This document shows positions 9,495 to 18,238 of a stretch of 64,000 nucleotides of DNA, piece by piece. Position numbers and translations under genes: made by a program. Origin of the DNA: Pontivivens marinum (lineage in GTDB: Bacteria > Pseudomonadota > Alphaproteobacteria > Rhodobacterales > Rhodobacteraceae); contig NZ_OCTN01000001.1 of the NCBI RefSeq assembly GCF_900231835.1, forward strand, positions 992,001 through 1,056,000. The letters run 5' to 3'. The notes beneath the pieces are model-generated. The model was not told the DNA's origin and made no database searches. It was given only the letters and a program-made list of their open reading frames with translations. How positions within the stretch are numbered: the first letter of the stretch is position 1; the number at the start of each line of letters is the position of its first letter.

Positions 9495-10597
9495 CGTGGC
9501 ACCGGATTTGAGGCGGCCTTATAGGCGCTCCAATCCTGAATATCGGGATAGAATTGCCGCCGCCATGCCCGCACGCGGGGGTTCATCACCCGCCGGAACA
9601 GCGGTGGGCACGTGGCGAGGATCGTCATCAGGGGATATCCATATGGCAATTGGGGGGCCTCACTTTCATCACGCGCTTGTAATAGGGGGAAGCGCCGGTC
9701 GGGTTTGTAGTGATGGTCCGAATGGCGCTGTAGGTTGATCAGCAACCGGTTGGAAACGCGGTGATTGGCGTTCCACGAATGGTGCGGCTTAACGTGCTCG
9801 TATTTGCCGTCGCCCAGATAGCGGCGGGTCAGGCCGTAATGCTCGATGTAATTCGTCATCTCCAGATGCAGGATCGCAACAAAGGCCTGAAACACGAACA
9901 GCGCCACGCCCAGCCATCCGGCAACAACATAGGCCAGCACCAGAAACGCCACGCTGGCCACGATGTAGCGATAGATCGGGTTGCGCCATGAAGAGGCGGG
10001 CAGCCCCTTGCGCGCCAGCATCGCCCCCTCGGCCCGCCATGCGCTGATCGGTTGTTGGACCAGCACGCGGGGAAAGTAGCGGTGGAACCCCTCATTATAG
10101 CGCGCTGTCACAGGATCGCGCGGGGTGGCGACATAGCGGTGATGCACCAGCAGATGTTCGGATTTGAAATGGCCGTACAGCACCATGGTCAGCAGGAATT
10201 CTCCCAATCGGGGCTCCCATCGGGTGCGCTGGTGGATCAGCTCGTGGCTGAAATTGATCCCGATCGCGCCGGAGGCAATGCCGATGATCGCCATCAGGGC
10301 AATCGCCTCACCCATACGCAGGGGGCCGTAAACCGCCCACCACAGGCCCACGAAAACCATCACCAGCTGCATCGGCGGCCAGATCCATGTGACCATCTTG
10401 TGCCAGAACAGATGCTCGTCCTGCGTGGCGGGATCGGCATTGGTTGTGTCCATCTCCAGCACACTATCCAGCACCGTAATCAGCCCCAGCGTGTACAGCG
10501 ACACCGCGCCCAGCCACCAGCCACCCTGCCATCCGGCCAGCGCAATCAGCGGCACCAGCGATAGCGGCAGCCAGAACGGTAAAGCAGGCGCAGGCAT
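9491..10597 (-). CDS. alkB: Alkane 1-monooxygenase (AlkB family)
   Basis: A 368-residue non-heme diiron membrane hydroxylase of the AlkB family, which inserts oxygen at the terminal carbon of alkanes with electrons from rubredoxin. All four histidine motifs are present in order: H118ELIH122, E147HLLVHH153, N249YIEHYG255 and L289QRHSDHH296. They are embedded between hydrophobic segments near residues 8-45, 70-115 and 205-245. It lacks a fused rubredoxin and no rubredoxin or reductase gene is adjacent, so electron donors must be encoded elsewhere. A related fatty-acyl or sterol hydroxylase function cannot be excluded. It is first in a two-gene operon with the flavin dehydrogenase. Confidence 0.9.
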   Translation of the reverse strand: MPAPALPFWLPLSLVPLIALAGWQGGWWLGAVSLYTLGLITVLDSVLEMDTTNADPATQDEHLFWHKMVTWIWPPMQLVMVFVGLWWAVYGPLRMGEAIALMAIIGIASGAIGINFSHELIHQRTRWEPRLGEFLLTMVLYGHFKSEHLLVHHRYVATPRDPVTARYNEGFHRYFPRVLVQQPISAWRAEGAMLARKGLPASSWRNPIYRYIVASVAFLVLAYVVAGWLGVALFVFQAFVAILHLEMTNYIEHYGLTRRYLGDGKYEHVKPHHSWNANHRVSNRLLINLQRHSDHHYKPDRRFPLLQARDESEAPQLPYGYPLMTILATCPPLFRRVMNPRVRAWRRQFYPDIQDWSAYKAASNPVPR

Positions 10598-10779
10598 TTG
10601 GTTTCCCTCCGGTGTTTTCGCAAAGTGTGAAAGAGCAAAGCCCGTCGGGCAAGCCTAACCGCGATGTTACAGGTGGATGTAACGCAAGGGAACGCCTGGC
10701 CCGTCGGCTGGCATCGCTCCTAAACGGTCATGGCTATTGGACGGCATCCTGCCTGTATTCGCTGGCGCACCGGAACCGA

Positions 10780-11790
10780 TTACATCGCACTGGCGCCCAG
10801 TCGAAATGCTTTGGCAAAGACAGTGGGCAGGTCGTTTGGATCAGCATTCTCCACCCAGCCCCCCCGTTCCGGTATGGACGTGGCGGTCGCGGTGGCGACG
10901 GTCAGGATCAGATGGAAATGGGTGAAGGTGTGGCGGACCTCACCCACGATTTGCCAATCCGCATCCAGTGGTGGAGCCGCCACGGGGGCATCGGACCAGT
11001 CGGTTGTGGGCAGCGCTAACATACCGCCCAGCAGCCCCTTGGGCGGGCGGGTTTCGAGCAGGGTCGCGCCATTTGGATGGCGGGCCAGATAGGCGGTGCC
11101 CAGACGGGTGGGCTTGGCCTTTTTCGGGCGTTTACGCGGTAGCTCAGCGGCGAGGCCCGCCATGCGCCCCTCACATTCGGACATCCACGGACAGATACCG
11201 CAGGCCGGATTGCGCGGGGTGCAGATCGTCGCGCCCAGATCCATGACTGCCTGTGCGTAATCCCCCGGCCGGATTGTGGGAGTGTGGCGGGCGGCGAGGG
11301 CGCGAAGAGTTTCCTTACTATCGGGCAAAGGGTCCAGCACCGCATGACGGCGGGCCATCACACGCTCCACATTACCGTCCAGCACAACGGCGGGCAGGTC
11401 AAACGCGATGGAGGCGATTGCAGCGGCGGTATACGGCCCGATACCCGGCAGGGTTAGCAGACCTTCCTCCGTATCAGGGAACGTTCCGCCCGCATCGGCC
11501 ACGACCCGCGCGCATTTCAGCAGGTTGCGCGCGCGGGCGTAATAGCCAAGGCCCGCCCACGCCGCCATCACGTCCTCATCCGCAGCGGCGGCCAGATCGT
11601 GCACGGAGGGCCAGCGGGTGGTGAACTTGACGAAGTAATCCTTGACCGCGGCAACGGTGGTTTGTTGCAGCATCACCTCGGATAGCCACACGAAATAGGG
11701 ATCGGCCCGATGATTGCTGCGCGGCGGCACTCGCCACGGCATTGCGCGGGCATGTGCGTCGTACCAGTTGAGTAAGGTCACTGCGTCCAT
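10780..11790 (-). CDS. mutY: A/G-specific adenine glycosylase
   Basis: MutY removes adenine mispaired with 8-oxoguanine. In the 336-residue protein the catalytic glutamate is E38 in WLSEVMLQQT. The helix-hairpin-helix LPGIGPYTAAAI (114-125) is followed by the catalytic aspartate D138 in VVLDGNVERV. The iron-sulfur cluster cysteines are C190, C197, C200 and C206 (C-x6-C-x2-C-x5-C). The C-terminal NUDIX-like domain that reads the 8-oxoguanine is present, including RPPKGLLGGMLALP and VRHTFTHFHL. The open frame extends far upstream, but similarity begins at the ATG at 11790. It diverges from the DUF721 gene, whose likely GTG start is 55 bases away. Confidence 0.94.
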   Translation of the reverse strand: MDAVTLLNWYDAHARAMPWRVPPRSNHRADPYFVWLSEVMLQQTTVAAVKDYFVKFTTRWPSVHDLAAAADEDVMAAWAGLGYYARARNLLKCARVVADAGGTFPDTEEGLLTLPGIGPYTAAAIASIAFDLPAVVLDGNVERVMARRHAVLDPLPDSKETLRALAARHTPTIRPGDYAQAVMDLGATICTPRNPACGICPWMSECEGRMAGLAAELPRKRPKKAKPTRLGTAYLARHPNGATLLETRPPKGLLGGMLALPTTDWSDAPVAAPPLDADWQIVGEVRHTFTHFHLILTVATATATSIPERGGWVENADPNDLPTVFAKAFRLGASAM

Positions 11791-11845
11791 GTTTTCTCTG
11801 CCCTTCAGCGGTGCTATCGTATCTGTCGTAACGGGGGACACAGAC

Positions 11846-12355
11846 GTGCGCAAACCGGGTAAACCGCCGCAGCCGCGGCGTAAGTGGAAATTCACGCAGG
11901 CCGGCAGCCTGATCGCGCCGCAATTGCGCAAGGCATCCGAGAAGCGGGGCTTTGCCCAAACGCGGCTGCTAACCGATTGGGATGACGTGGTCGGGCCTGA
12001 AATTGCCGCATTGGCCCGCCCAGTCAAGGTGGGGTACACCAAGAACGGCATGGGCGCGACGTTAACTGTACTGGTCAGTGGGGCCGCCGCGCCGCAGGTA
12101 CAGATGATGGCTCCCACGATTCGGGATCGGGTCAACGCCTGCTACGGCTATGCTGCAATCAGTCGGGTTAGCCTGACACAGACAGCCCCCGGCGGGTTGG
12201 CGGTGCCACAGGCGGGCGCAACCGCCGCTGCAAAGCCCGAATTGTCACCGGAACGTGTTGAGGCGCTGCGATCAGACCTTCGTGAGGTGGCTGATGATGG
12301 CTTGCGTGCGGCGCTGATGTCCTTAGGTAAAAACATTGAGAGCAAGACACTTTAG
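11846..12355 (+). CDS. DUF721 (DciA-like) domain protein
   Basis: A 169-residue protein with a DUF721 domain over about residues 15-110, including LIAPQLRKASEKRGFAQTRL, then DWDDVVGPEIA and ALARPVKV. DUF721 is related to DciA, a replicative helicase loader in bacteria lacking DnaC, but this alphaproteobacterial branch is untested to my knowledge. The C-terminal third is a low-complexity Ala/Pro linker followed by a charged helix. I start at the GTG at 11846 because GGGGGA sits seven bases before it. An upstream ATG at 11789 would overlap the mutY start and has no ribosome site. It precedes the DsbA-like gene by 34 bases, a pairing common in Rhodobacterales. Confidence 0.75.
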   Translation: MRKPGKPPQPRRKWKFTQAGSLIAPQLRKASEKRGFAQTRLLTDWDDVVGPEIAALARPVKVGYTKNGMGATLTVLVSGAAAPQVQMMAPTIRDRVNACYGYAAISRVSLTQTAPGGLAVPQAGATAAAKPELSPERVEALRSDLREVADDGLRAALMSLGKNIESKTL

Positions 12356-12389
12356 TTTCGAGCGAACAACATTAGGGGAACCACCCGAC

Positions 12390-13025
12390 ATGACCACGAT
12401 CATTACCCGCCGCAAGGCAATGGCAACTGGCGCCGTATCCGGCCTGACCCTGTTGGGCGGAATGACCGGCCTGACCGGCACCGCACTGGCACAGGAGGCC
12501 GGACCCGACACCCGCGCCTATGTCATGGGCGATGAAAACGCGCCCCTGCACATCATCGAGTATGCCTCGCTGACCTGCCCGCATTGCGCGAACTTCCACA
12601 GCGATGTGTTCCCCCAGCTGCGCGAAAACTACATCGATGCAGGTCTGGCCAAGTTCGAATTCCGCGAGGTCTACTTCGACCGTCTGGGCCTGTGGGGCGG
12701 CATGCTGGCACGGTGTGGCGGCGGAATGCGCTATTTCGGGATCATCGGCCTGTTGATGGAACATCAGGCAGACTGGACGCAGGTCAGCAGCGGCGAGGAA
12801 GCCGTCACTGCAATGCGTCTGATCGGCGCGCAGGCAGGTCTGACTGATGCGCAGATGGACGAATGCCTACAGGACGCGGAACTGGCTGAGGCGCTGGTCG
12901 CCAAATATCAGGAGCACACCGAGGAATATCCCATCACCGGCACGCCATCCTTTGTCATCAACGGCGAGATGAATTCCAACATGGGCTACAACGCCTTTGT
13001 CGAAAAACTGGACGGCCTGCTGTAA
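12390..13025 (+). CDS. DsbA family thiol oxidoreductase, Tat-type signal
   Basis: A 211-residue exported thioredoxin-fold protein. The N-terminus carries a twin arginine (TRRKAMATG) before a hydrophobic stretch ending TALAQ, suggesting Tat export and cleavage near residue 35. The active site is C63PHC66 in SLTCPHCANFH, and the cis-proline loop ITGTPSFVING appears near the end, as in DsbA/BdbD-type disulfide oxidases. It probably forms or repairs disulfides in the periplasm. I use the ATG at 12390; an earlier ATG at 12336 lies inside the DUF721 frame. A strong terminator follows at 13049, so DUF721-dsbA is the complete operon. Confidence 0.88.
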   Translation: MTTIITRRKAMATGAVSGLTLLGGMTGLTGTALAQEAGPDTRAYVMGDENAPLHIIEYASLTCPHCANFHSDVFPQLRENYIDAGLAKFEFREVYFDRLGLWGGMLARCGGGMRYFGIIGLLMEHQADWTQVSSGEEAVTAMRLIGAQAGLTDAQMDECLQDAELAEALVAKYQEHTEEYPITGTPSFVINGEMNSNMGYNAFVEKLDGLL

Positions 13026-13048
13026 TCACGGCGGCAATATTCGAGTTT

Positions 13049-13080
13049 AAAAGGCGGCACCGCAGGGGGCCGCCTTTTTA
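13049..13080 (+). terminator. Intrinsic terminator after the DsbA-like gene
   Basis: AAAAGGCGGC (13049-13058) pairs perfectly with GCCGCCTTTT (13069-13078), followed by TA. The A-run/T-run ends make it usable on both strands, but only the plus strand has a gene ending nearby (stop at 13025). Confidence 0.88.
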
Positions 13081-13186
13081 TGTGCTGATAGCCAAAAATA
13101 CAGAAAGCCCACAAAAGCTTGGAGCAAGCTGCCGGACATGTTCGCCTAGGCCCAGATATATGGCCGCCCTGTAACGGAGACGGATA

Positions 13187-13645
13187 ATGACAGATAGCAC
13201 AACGCTAGAGCTGACCCGCCTGATAGATGCCCCCATCGCGCGGGTTTGGGATGCTTGGGTTGATCCGGTGAAATTTGCACAGTGGTGGGTGCCTCACCCG
13301 TGGAGTGCTGAAATCCTACAGCATGACGTTTGGGCCGGTGGCGGGTTTAGCATGCAGATGATCAGCCCCGACGGGCAGAAACTTGCCGCACCCGGATGTT
13401 TCCTATTGGTCGAGGAGCAGGCCCGGATTGTCTTTACCTCAACCATGTCCGAGGGGTTTCAGCCGGTTGAGAGCAGTTTCCCCATGACCGCGCAAATCCT
13501 GATGCGTGCTGACGGGGATCAAACCCACTATACCGCCCGCGTCCTGCATCCGACCGAGGCGGGGCGAAAGCAGCATGAGGAAATGGGTTTCGAGGGCGGC
13601 TGGGGTGCCGCCCTGTCACAACTGGAACAACTGCTCAGGTCTTAA
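13187..13645 (+). CDS. SRPBCC (AHSA1-like) domain protein
   Basis: A 152-residue single-domain protein of the START/Bet v 1-like superfamily, AHSA1 branch. The opening ELTRLIDAPIARVWDAWVD, the FAQWWVPHPWS stretch and a C-terminal long helix ending GGWGAALSQLEQLL are characteristic. The fold forms a hydrophobic cavity for a small ligand. Members range from polyketide cyclase-like proteins to uncharacterised ones, and no ligand can be named. GGAG stands eight bases before the ATG. The gene stands alone and its stop codon overlaps that of the convergent agmatinase gene by a few bases. Confidence 0.85.
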   Translation: MTDSTTLELTRLIDAPIARVWDAWVDPVKFAQWWVPHPWSAEILQHDVWAGGGFSMQMISPDGQKLAAPGCFLLVEEQARIVFTSTMSEGFQPVESSFPMTAQILMRADGDQTHYTARVLHPTEAGRKQHEEMGFEGGWGAALSQLEQLLRS

Positions 13646-14586
13646 TCAGCCGCACTGGCATAAAGGCACAACATCTCAAGCGCGATGGTCGCACCGGCGA
13701 GGGCGGTGATTTCACCCACATCATAGGCGGGCGAAACCTCCACCACGTCGCATCCGACCATGTTGATGCCGTGCAGGCCGCGCAGGATGCTCATCGCCTT
13801 ATGCGTGGACAGGCCACCGATTACCGGCGTTCCGGTGCCCGGCGCGCAGGATGGGTCCAGCGCGTCGATGTCGAACGTCACATAGCACGGCGCATCGCCC
13901 ACACGCTCGCGGATCGCGGCGATGGTTTCGGCTGTAGGGGTGTCGTTGACGGTTATCGCGTCGCGGATTTCGATCCCCATCGGGTCATCATTGGTGGTGC
14001 GAATACCGACCTGAATGGATTTGGCGGGATCAATCAGACCCTGTTCCACCGCGTGATAGAACATGGTGCCATGATCGATGCGGGTGCCGTCATCCTTCCA
14101 CGTATCGGTGTGGGCATCGAACTGGATCAGCGCCAGCGGGCCATGCTGCGCGACATGCGCCTTTAGCGACGGATAGGTGGTGAAGTGGTCGCCCCCGATA
14201 AGCAGGGTTTTGGCGCCGCTGGAGTGCACATGCTTGATCGCCGCCTCGATCAGGGCGGGGGTTTTCTCGGGGTGGCCATGCTCGATATGGATGTCGCCCC
14301 AATCCCCAACGGCCAGCCGCTGAAACGGGTCGAAGCTGGACGGCCATGACCGTGCCCATGCGATATTGGTCGAGGCTGCCCGCACCGCACGCGGGCCGAA
14401 CCGACTGCCCGGGCGGTTCGTGACCGAGGTGTCGAAGGGCACGCCGACGACCGCCACCTCAACCCCGTCCAAGTTGCGCACATATTTGCGGCGGCAAAAG
14501 CTGGTCGCGCCTGAAAAGAACATCTCGTCATGGGTTTCCGCCTTTAGATCAGTGGCGGTAAAGGCGTAGTCCTTGCGGTATTCCAT
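13642..14586 (-). CDS. speB: Agmatinase / ureohydrolase
   Basis: A 314-residue arginase-superfamily enzyme, best matched to agmatinase, which hydrolyses agmatine to putrescine and urea. The binuclear manganese ligands are visible: H134 in GGDHFTTYPSL, D157, H159 and D161 in FDAHTDTW, and D239 and D241 in FDIDALDPSCAPGTGTP. The N-terminal VGVPFDTSVTNRPGSRFGPR is also conserved. No arginine decarboxylase is nearby, and guanidinobutyrase or another guanidine hydrolase cannot be excluded from sequence. It is monocistronic, with the GntR-lut cluster starting divergently about 135 bases upstream. Confidence 0.85.
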   Translation of the reverse strand: MEYRKDYAFTATDLKAETHDEMFFSGATSFCRRKYVRNLDGVEVAVVGVPFDTSVTNRPGSRFGPRAVRAASTNIAWARSWPSSFDPFQRLAVGDWGDIHIEHGHPEKTPALIEAAIKHVHSSGAKTLLIGGDHFTTYPSLKAHVAQHGPLALIQFDAHTDTWKDDGTRIDHGTMFYHAVEQGLIDPAKSIQVGIRTTNDDPMGIEIRDAITVNDTPTAETIAAIRERVGDAPCYVTFDIDALDPSCAPGTGTPVIGGLSTHKAMSILRGLHGINMVGCDVVEVSPAYDVGEITALAGATIALEMLCLYASAAD

Positions 14587-14721
14587 TTGGGGTCTCCGGC
14601 GTTGCGATAGGGCACAATCTCACCTCGTGGCGCGTGCTGTCCATAGACCGGATTTCACTTTCCCAAAATAACTCCACCACCTGTGCTTGACGCACCACGA
14701 TGCGGCACGGATCATTGCGCA

Positions 14722-15369
14722 ATGAGCATCAAGGACAACATAGACGGCCCCGGACCCGCGCATGAGCGGGTCTATCGTCGGCTGCGCAATCGCATCCTGC
14801 ACGGTGAGGTCGAGCCAGGCCAAAGCCTGACCCTGCGCGGCATCGCAGCCGAGATGGATGTCAGCATCACCCCCGTGCGTGAGGCCCTGCGCCGCTTGGC
14901 CGCGGAGGGGGCGTTGACCCTGTCCAAATCCGGTCGCATCTCCACGCCCGCGCTGACAAATGAGCGGATCGAGGAGCTGGCCGCTATCCGCGCCCTGCTG
15001 GAACCGGAGCTGGCCGCGCGCGCCCTGCCCCGCGCCCATATGGCCCTGATCGACCGGTTACACACCATTAACGGTGAGATTCAACGCCTGGTCAGCGAGG
15101 GCGCGCGCACCGGCTATGTTCGCGCCAATATGGAGTTTCACCGTACACTATATCTGCGCGCGCAGGCCCCTGCCATGCTGGCCCTGACCGAAACCGTCTG
15201 GCTGCAATCCGGCCCCACGATGCGCGCAATGTATGCAAAGCAGCAGCAGACCCGCGCCGTGGATCACCACATGAAGATCATCGCCGCGCTAAAGGCAGGC
15301 GACGAACCGGGGCTGCGGTTGGCCGTGCGTGCCGATGTGACGGGTGGACTGCGAATGCTGGTAATTTGA
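14722..15369 (+). CDS. GntR family regulator (FadR/FCD type), likely lactate regulator
   Basis: A 215-residue transcription factor. The winged helix-turn-helix occupies roughly residues 15-80 (ERVYRRLRNRILHGEVEPGQ, then ITPVREALRRLAAEGAL, the usual GntR recognition region). It is followed by an all-helical FCD ligand-binding domain with the metal-site residues in MEFHRTLY and DHHMKIIAAL. I use the ATG at 14722 over a GTG at 14683, because similarity begins with the helix-turn-helix. It lies 81 bases upstream of lutA on the same strand, so control of the lactate operon is the natural inference; the effector is likely lactate or a related hydroxyacid. Confidence 0.85.
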   Translation: MSIKDNIDGPGPAHERVYRRLRNRILHGEVEPGQSLTLRGIAAEMDVSITPVREALRRLAAEGALTLSKSGRISTPALTNERIEELAAIRALLEPELAARALPRAHMALIDRLHTINGEIQRLVSEGARTGYVRANMEFHRTLYLRAQAPAMLALTETVWLQSGPTMRAMYAKQQQTRAVDHHMKIIAALKAGDEPGLRLAVRADVTGGLRMLVI

Positions 15370-15450
15370 GCGGATTTCAGGGCGCGGGATTTTGAGGCTA
15401 GCGTAACGGCATCTGCGTGGTAAAAGAAACTGACCAATTTGGAGATCTGC

Positions 15451-16197
15451 ATGCCCCGCGTCGCGTTGTTCGTCACCTGCCTCGTCGATATGTTCCGGCC
15501 CTCGGTCGGCTTTGCCACTGTGAAATTGCTTGAGGATGCAGGCTGCACCGTTGACGTGCCCGAGGCACAGACCTGTTGTGGCCAGCCCGCCTATAATTCC
15601 GGCGATCGCAAAACAGCCGCCGAAATCGCGCAGCAGGTTATCCTGACATTTGAGAGCTATGATTACGTCGTTGCCCCGTCAGGGTCGTGCGCGGGCACAA
15701 TCGTCAAGGATTACCCCTCGATCGTGGAGGGGGCATGGGTGCCGCGTGCGCAGGCATTGGCCGCGAAAACACATGAGATCACCTCGTTCCTCGTAGATGT
15801 TCTGGGCGTGAACAGCGTCGCCGCTGAAATCCCCCGCTTGGCCACCTATCACGACAGTTGCTCGGGCCTCCGCGGATTGGGCGTAAAGGAACAACCGCGC
15901 ACGCTGCTGGCATCCGCCGGAACCACCGTGCGCGAAATGGAGGAGGCCGAGGTCTGCTGCGGCTTTGGGGGGACGTTCTGCGTGAAATACCCCGATATCT
16001 CCGCCAGCATGGTCGGCGACAAGGTGCGCAACGCCACCACCACCGGCGCGGAATTGCTGCTGGCCGGCGATCTGGGCTGTCTGATGAACATGGCAGGCAA
16101 GGCAACCCGTGAGGGGCGCGGGATCGAGGTGCGCCACGTGGTCGAGGTTCTGGCCGGCATGACCGACACGCCCGCCATAGGGGAGCCGACCAAATGA
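15451..16197 (+). CDS. lutA: Lactate utilization protein A, Fe-S subunit
   Basis: The 248-residue LutA subunit of the LutABC L-lactate oxidation complex. It contains two cysteine-rich CCG repeats, QTCCGQPAYNSGD with the following SGSCAG, and YHDSCSGLRGLG with EVCCGFGGTFC. These are typical of the heterodisulfide-reductase-like domain that binds iron-sulfur clusters. The start at 15451 is fixed by GGAG six bases upstream. Its last four bases overlap the lutB start (ATGA). LutABC oxidises L-lactate to pyruvate in bacteria lacking or supplementing LldD, feeding electrons to the respiratory chain. No lactate permease is encoded in the window. Confidence 0.92.
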   Translation: MPRVALFVTCLVDMFRPSVGFATVKLLEDAGCTVDVPEAQTCCGQPAYNSGDRKTAAEIAQQVILTFESYDYVVAPSGSCAGTIVKDYPSIVEGAWVPRAQALAAKTHEITSFLVDVLGVNSVAAEIPRLATYHDSCSGLRGLGVKEQPRTLLASAGTTVREMEEAEVCCGFGGTFCVKYPDISASMVGDKVRNATTTGAELLLAGDLGCLMNMAGKATREGRGIEVRHVVEVLAGMTDTPAIGEPTK

Positions 16198-17621
16198 GCC
16201 TGCACGAATCCACCACTCCGCAGTTCAAGGCGAATTCCCGCAATGCGCTAGCCGATGAGAACCTGCAAAGCGCCCTGCGCGGGGCTCGCAACGGTTTCGT
16301 GGGCAAGCGCGCCATTGCACGGGCCAAAATGGGCGAGGATGAATTCGACGCCCTGCGCGACCGTGGCCGTGATCTGAAAAACCATGTCCTCGCCAATCTA
16401 GGTGATTATCTGGAGGCCTATGAGGCACAGGTCATCGCATCGGGTGGCCATGTGCACTGGGCCGAAACCGCCGAGGACGCCCAGCGCATCGTGCTCGACA
16501 TTTGCCGCAAGGCGGATGCGAAAACGGTGAACAAGGGTAAGACCATGATCTCGGAGGAATGCGGGATCAATGATTACCTCGCTGAAAACGGGATCAAACC
16601 GGTTGAGACGGATCTGGGCGAATATATCATCCAGCTACGTGACGAGGCCCCCAGCCACATCATCGCCCCCGCCGTTCACGTCACCGTGCCGCAAGTGCGT
16701 GAGGAATTCCTGAAGGCCCATCAGCATCTGGACCCCGACCGCGACCTCTCCGGTCTGGACACCCTGCTGACCGAGGCGCGCGGCGTTCTGCGTGAGAAAT
16801 ATTTCGAGGCAGAGGTCGGCATCACCGGCGCAAATATGCTGATCGCCGAAACAGGTCAGAGCATTATCGTGACGAATGAGGGCAATGGCGATCTGAGCCA
16901 GAGCTTGCCCAAGGTGCACATCGTCATGGCCTCGATCGAGAAAATCGTGCCAACGCTGGAGGATGCAGGCACCGTGCTGCGCATCCTCGCCCGATCTGCT
17001 ACCGGTCAGGATATGAGCGTGTACACCACCTTCAGCGCAGGCCCGCGCCGTACTGTCGATCCGGACGGGCCCGAGGAATATCACGTTGTGCTGCTGGATA
17101 ACGGGCGCTCGAACATGTTGGGCACCGAGTTTCAGGAGATGCTGCGCTGTATCCGTTGCGGTGCCTGCATCAACCATTGCCCCGTTTATCAAACCGTCGG
17201 CGGCCACGCCTATGGCTGGGTTTACCCCGGCCCGATGGGATCGGTCCTGACGCCCAGCCTGATCGGGGTGGAGGAGGGCGGCCAGTTGCCCAATGCCTCA
17301 ACATTCTGCGGGCGGTGCGAGGATGTTTGCCCCATGCGCATCCCCCTGCCCAAGATGATGCGCCATTGGCGTGAGCGTGAATTCGAGAAAAACCTGACCC
17401 CCACCGCCACCCGATGGGGCCTGGGCGTTTGGGCATGGTTCGCCAAGCGGCCTGCCCTGTACCGGCTGGCAACACGCACCGGCATGGCCGGTATGCGGAT
17501 ACTGGGGCGGGGGCGCGGCAGGTTGCACAAGGTTCCACTGGCCAGCGGCTGGACCGATATGCGCGACATGCCCGCCCCGCAGGGCGATACCTTTATGGCA
17601 CAATGGAAGGCGAAAAGATGA
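16194..17621 (+). CDS. lutB: Lactate utilization protein B, Fe-S subunit
   Basis: The 475-residue LutB subunit. The N-terminal two-thirds is the LUD domain (for example KTMISEECGINDYLAENGI and GITGANMLIAETGQSIIVTN). Near residue 320 a ferredoxin-type module follows with C-x2-C-x2-C-x3-C in CIRCGACINHCPVYQ and again in CGRCEDVCPMRIPLPK, binding two [4Fe-4S] clusters. The C-terminal tail is an extended basic segment. It overlaps lutA and lutC by four bases each, so the complex subunits are made in coupled amounts. Electrons from lactate probably pass through these clusters. Confidence 0.93.
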   Translation: MSLHESTTPQFKANSRNALADENLQSALRGARNGFVGKRAIARAKMGEDEFDALRDRGRDLKNHVLANLGDYLEAYEAQVIASGGHVHWAETAEDAQRIVLDICRKADAKTVNKGKTMISEECGINDYLAENGIKPVETDLGEYIIQLRDEAPSHIIAPAVHVTVPQVREEFLKAHQHLDPDRDLSGLDTLLTEARGVLREKYFEAEVGITGANMLIAETGQSIIVTNEGNGDLSQSLPKVHIVMASIEKIVPTLEDAGTVLRILARSATGQDMSVYTTFSAGPRRTVDPDGPEEYHVVLLDNGRSNMLGTEFQEMLRCIRCGACINHCPVYQTVGGHAYGWVYPGPMGSVLTPSLIGVEEGGQLPNASTFCGRCEDVCPMRIPLPKMMRHWREREFEKNLTPTATRWGLGVWAWFAKRPALYRLATRTGMAGMRILGRGRGRLHKVPLASGWTDMRDMPAPQGDTFMAQWKAKR

Positions 17622-18238
17622 GCGCTCGTGACCGCATCCTGAACCGCATCCGACAGGCATCCACCCCTGATGATGTTGCATGGCAGGGTGGCGGCGCGAC
17701 GCCCGCCATCGCCATGACTGACGGCGCAGACCGCATGGACCGGTTCATCGCACAGGCAACCGCCGCCGATGCCACCGTCAGCCGCATCGACAATATGGCC
17801 GCCCTGCCCGCCGCATTGGCCGATGAGCTGCGCGGGCGCAACCTGCCCGCAGCGATCAGGCATGGCGCGGACCCTGCATTTACCGCGCTGGACTGGGGCA
17901 CGGTTGAAACCTCGCAGGGGGTCGGGCGGATTGATGAACCTGCAACCCTGTCGAGGGCACATTACGCCATGGCCGAAACCGGAACGCTGGTTCTGGCATC
18001 TGGTCCCGACAATCCCGTCACGCTGACCTTTTTGGGCGAAACCCATTTCGTCGTTCTGAAGGCCAGCGATATCAAGGCAGGGTTCGAGGGCGTTTTTGCC
18101 GCTGTGCGTCAGGATGGATTGGCACCGCGCACCCTGAATATGGTGACGGGGCCATCCCGTTCCGCCGATATCGGGCAGGTGCTGCAACTGGGCGCACATG
18201 GACCGATTGCGCTGCATATTTTTGTGGTTGATGCATGA
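17618..18238 (+). CDS. lutC: Lactate utilization protein C (LUD domain)
   Basis: The 206-residue LutC subunit, a single LUD domain. Family marks are the N-terminal ILNRIRQA helix, the AMAETGTLVLASGPDNP segment with its preceding GVGRIDEPATLSRAHY, and the C-terminal GPSRSADIGQVLQLGAHGP motif. The ATG at 17618 overlaps the lutB stop (ATGA). A longer open frame begins at 17414 inside lutB but lacks any similarity. Its last codons overlap the YjbR-like gene, also by ATGA, extending the operon by one gene not usually counted among the lut genes. Confidence 0.92.
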   Translation: MSARDRILNRIRQASTPDDVAWQGGGATPAIAMTDGADRMDRFIAQATAADATVSRIDNMAALPAALADELRGRNLPAAIRHGADPAFTALDWGTVETSQGVGRIDEPATLSRAHYAMAETGTLVLASGPDNPVTLTFLGETHFVVLKASDIKAGFEGVFAAVRQDGLAPRTLNMVTGPSRSADIGQVLQLGAHGPIALHIFVVDA

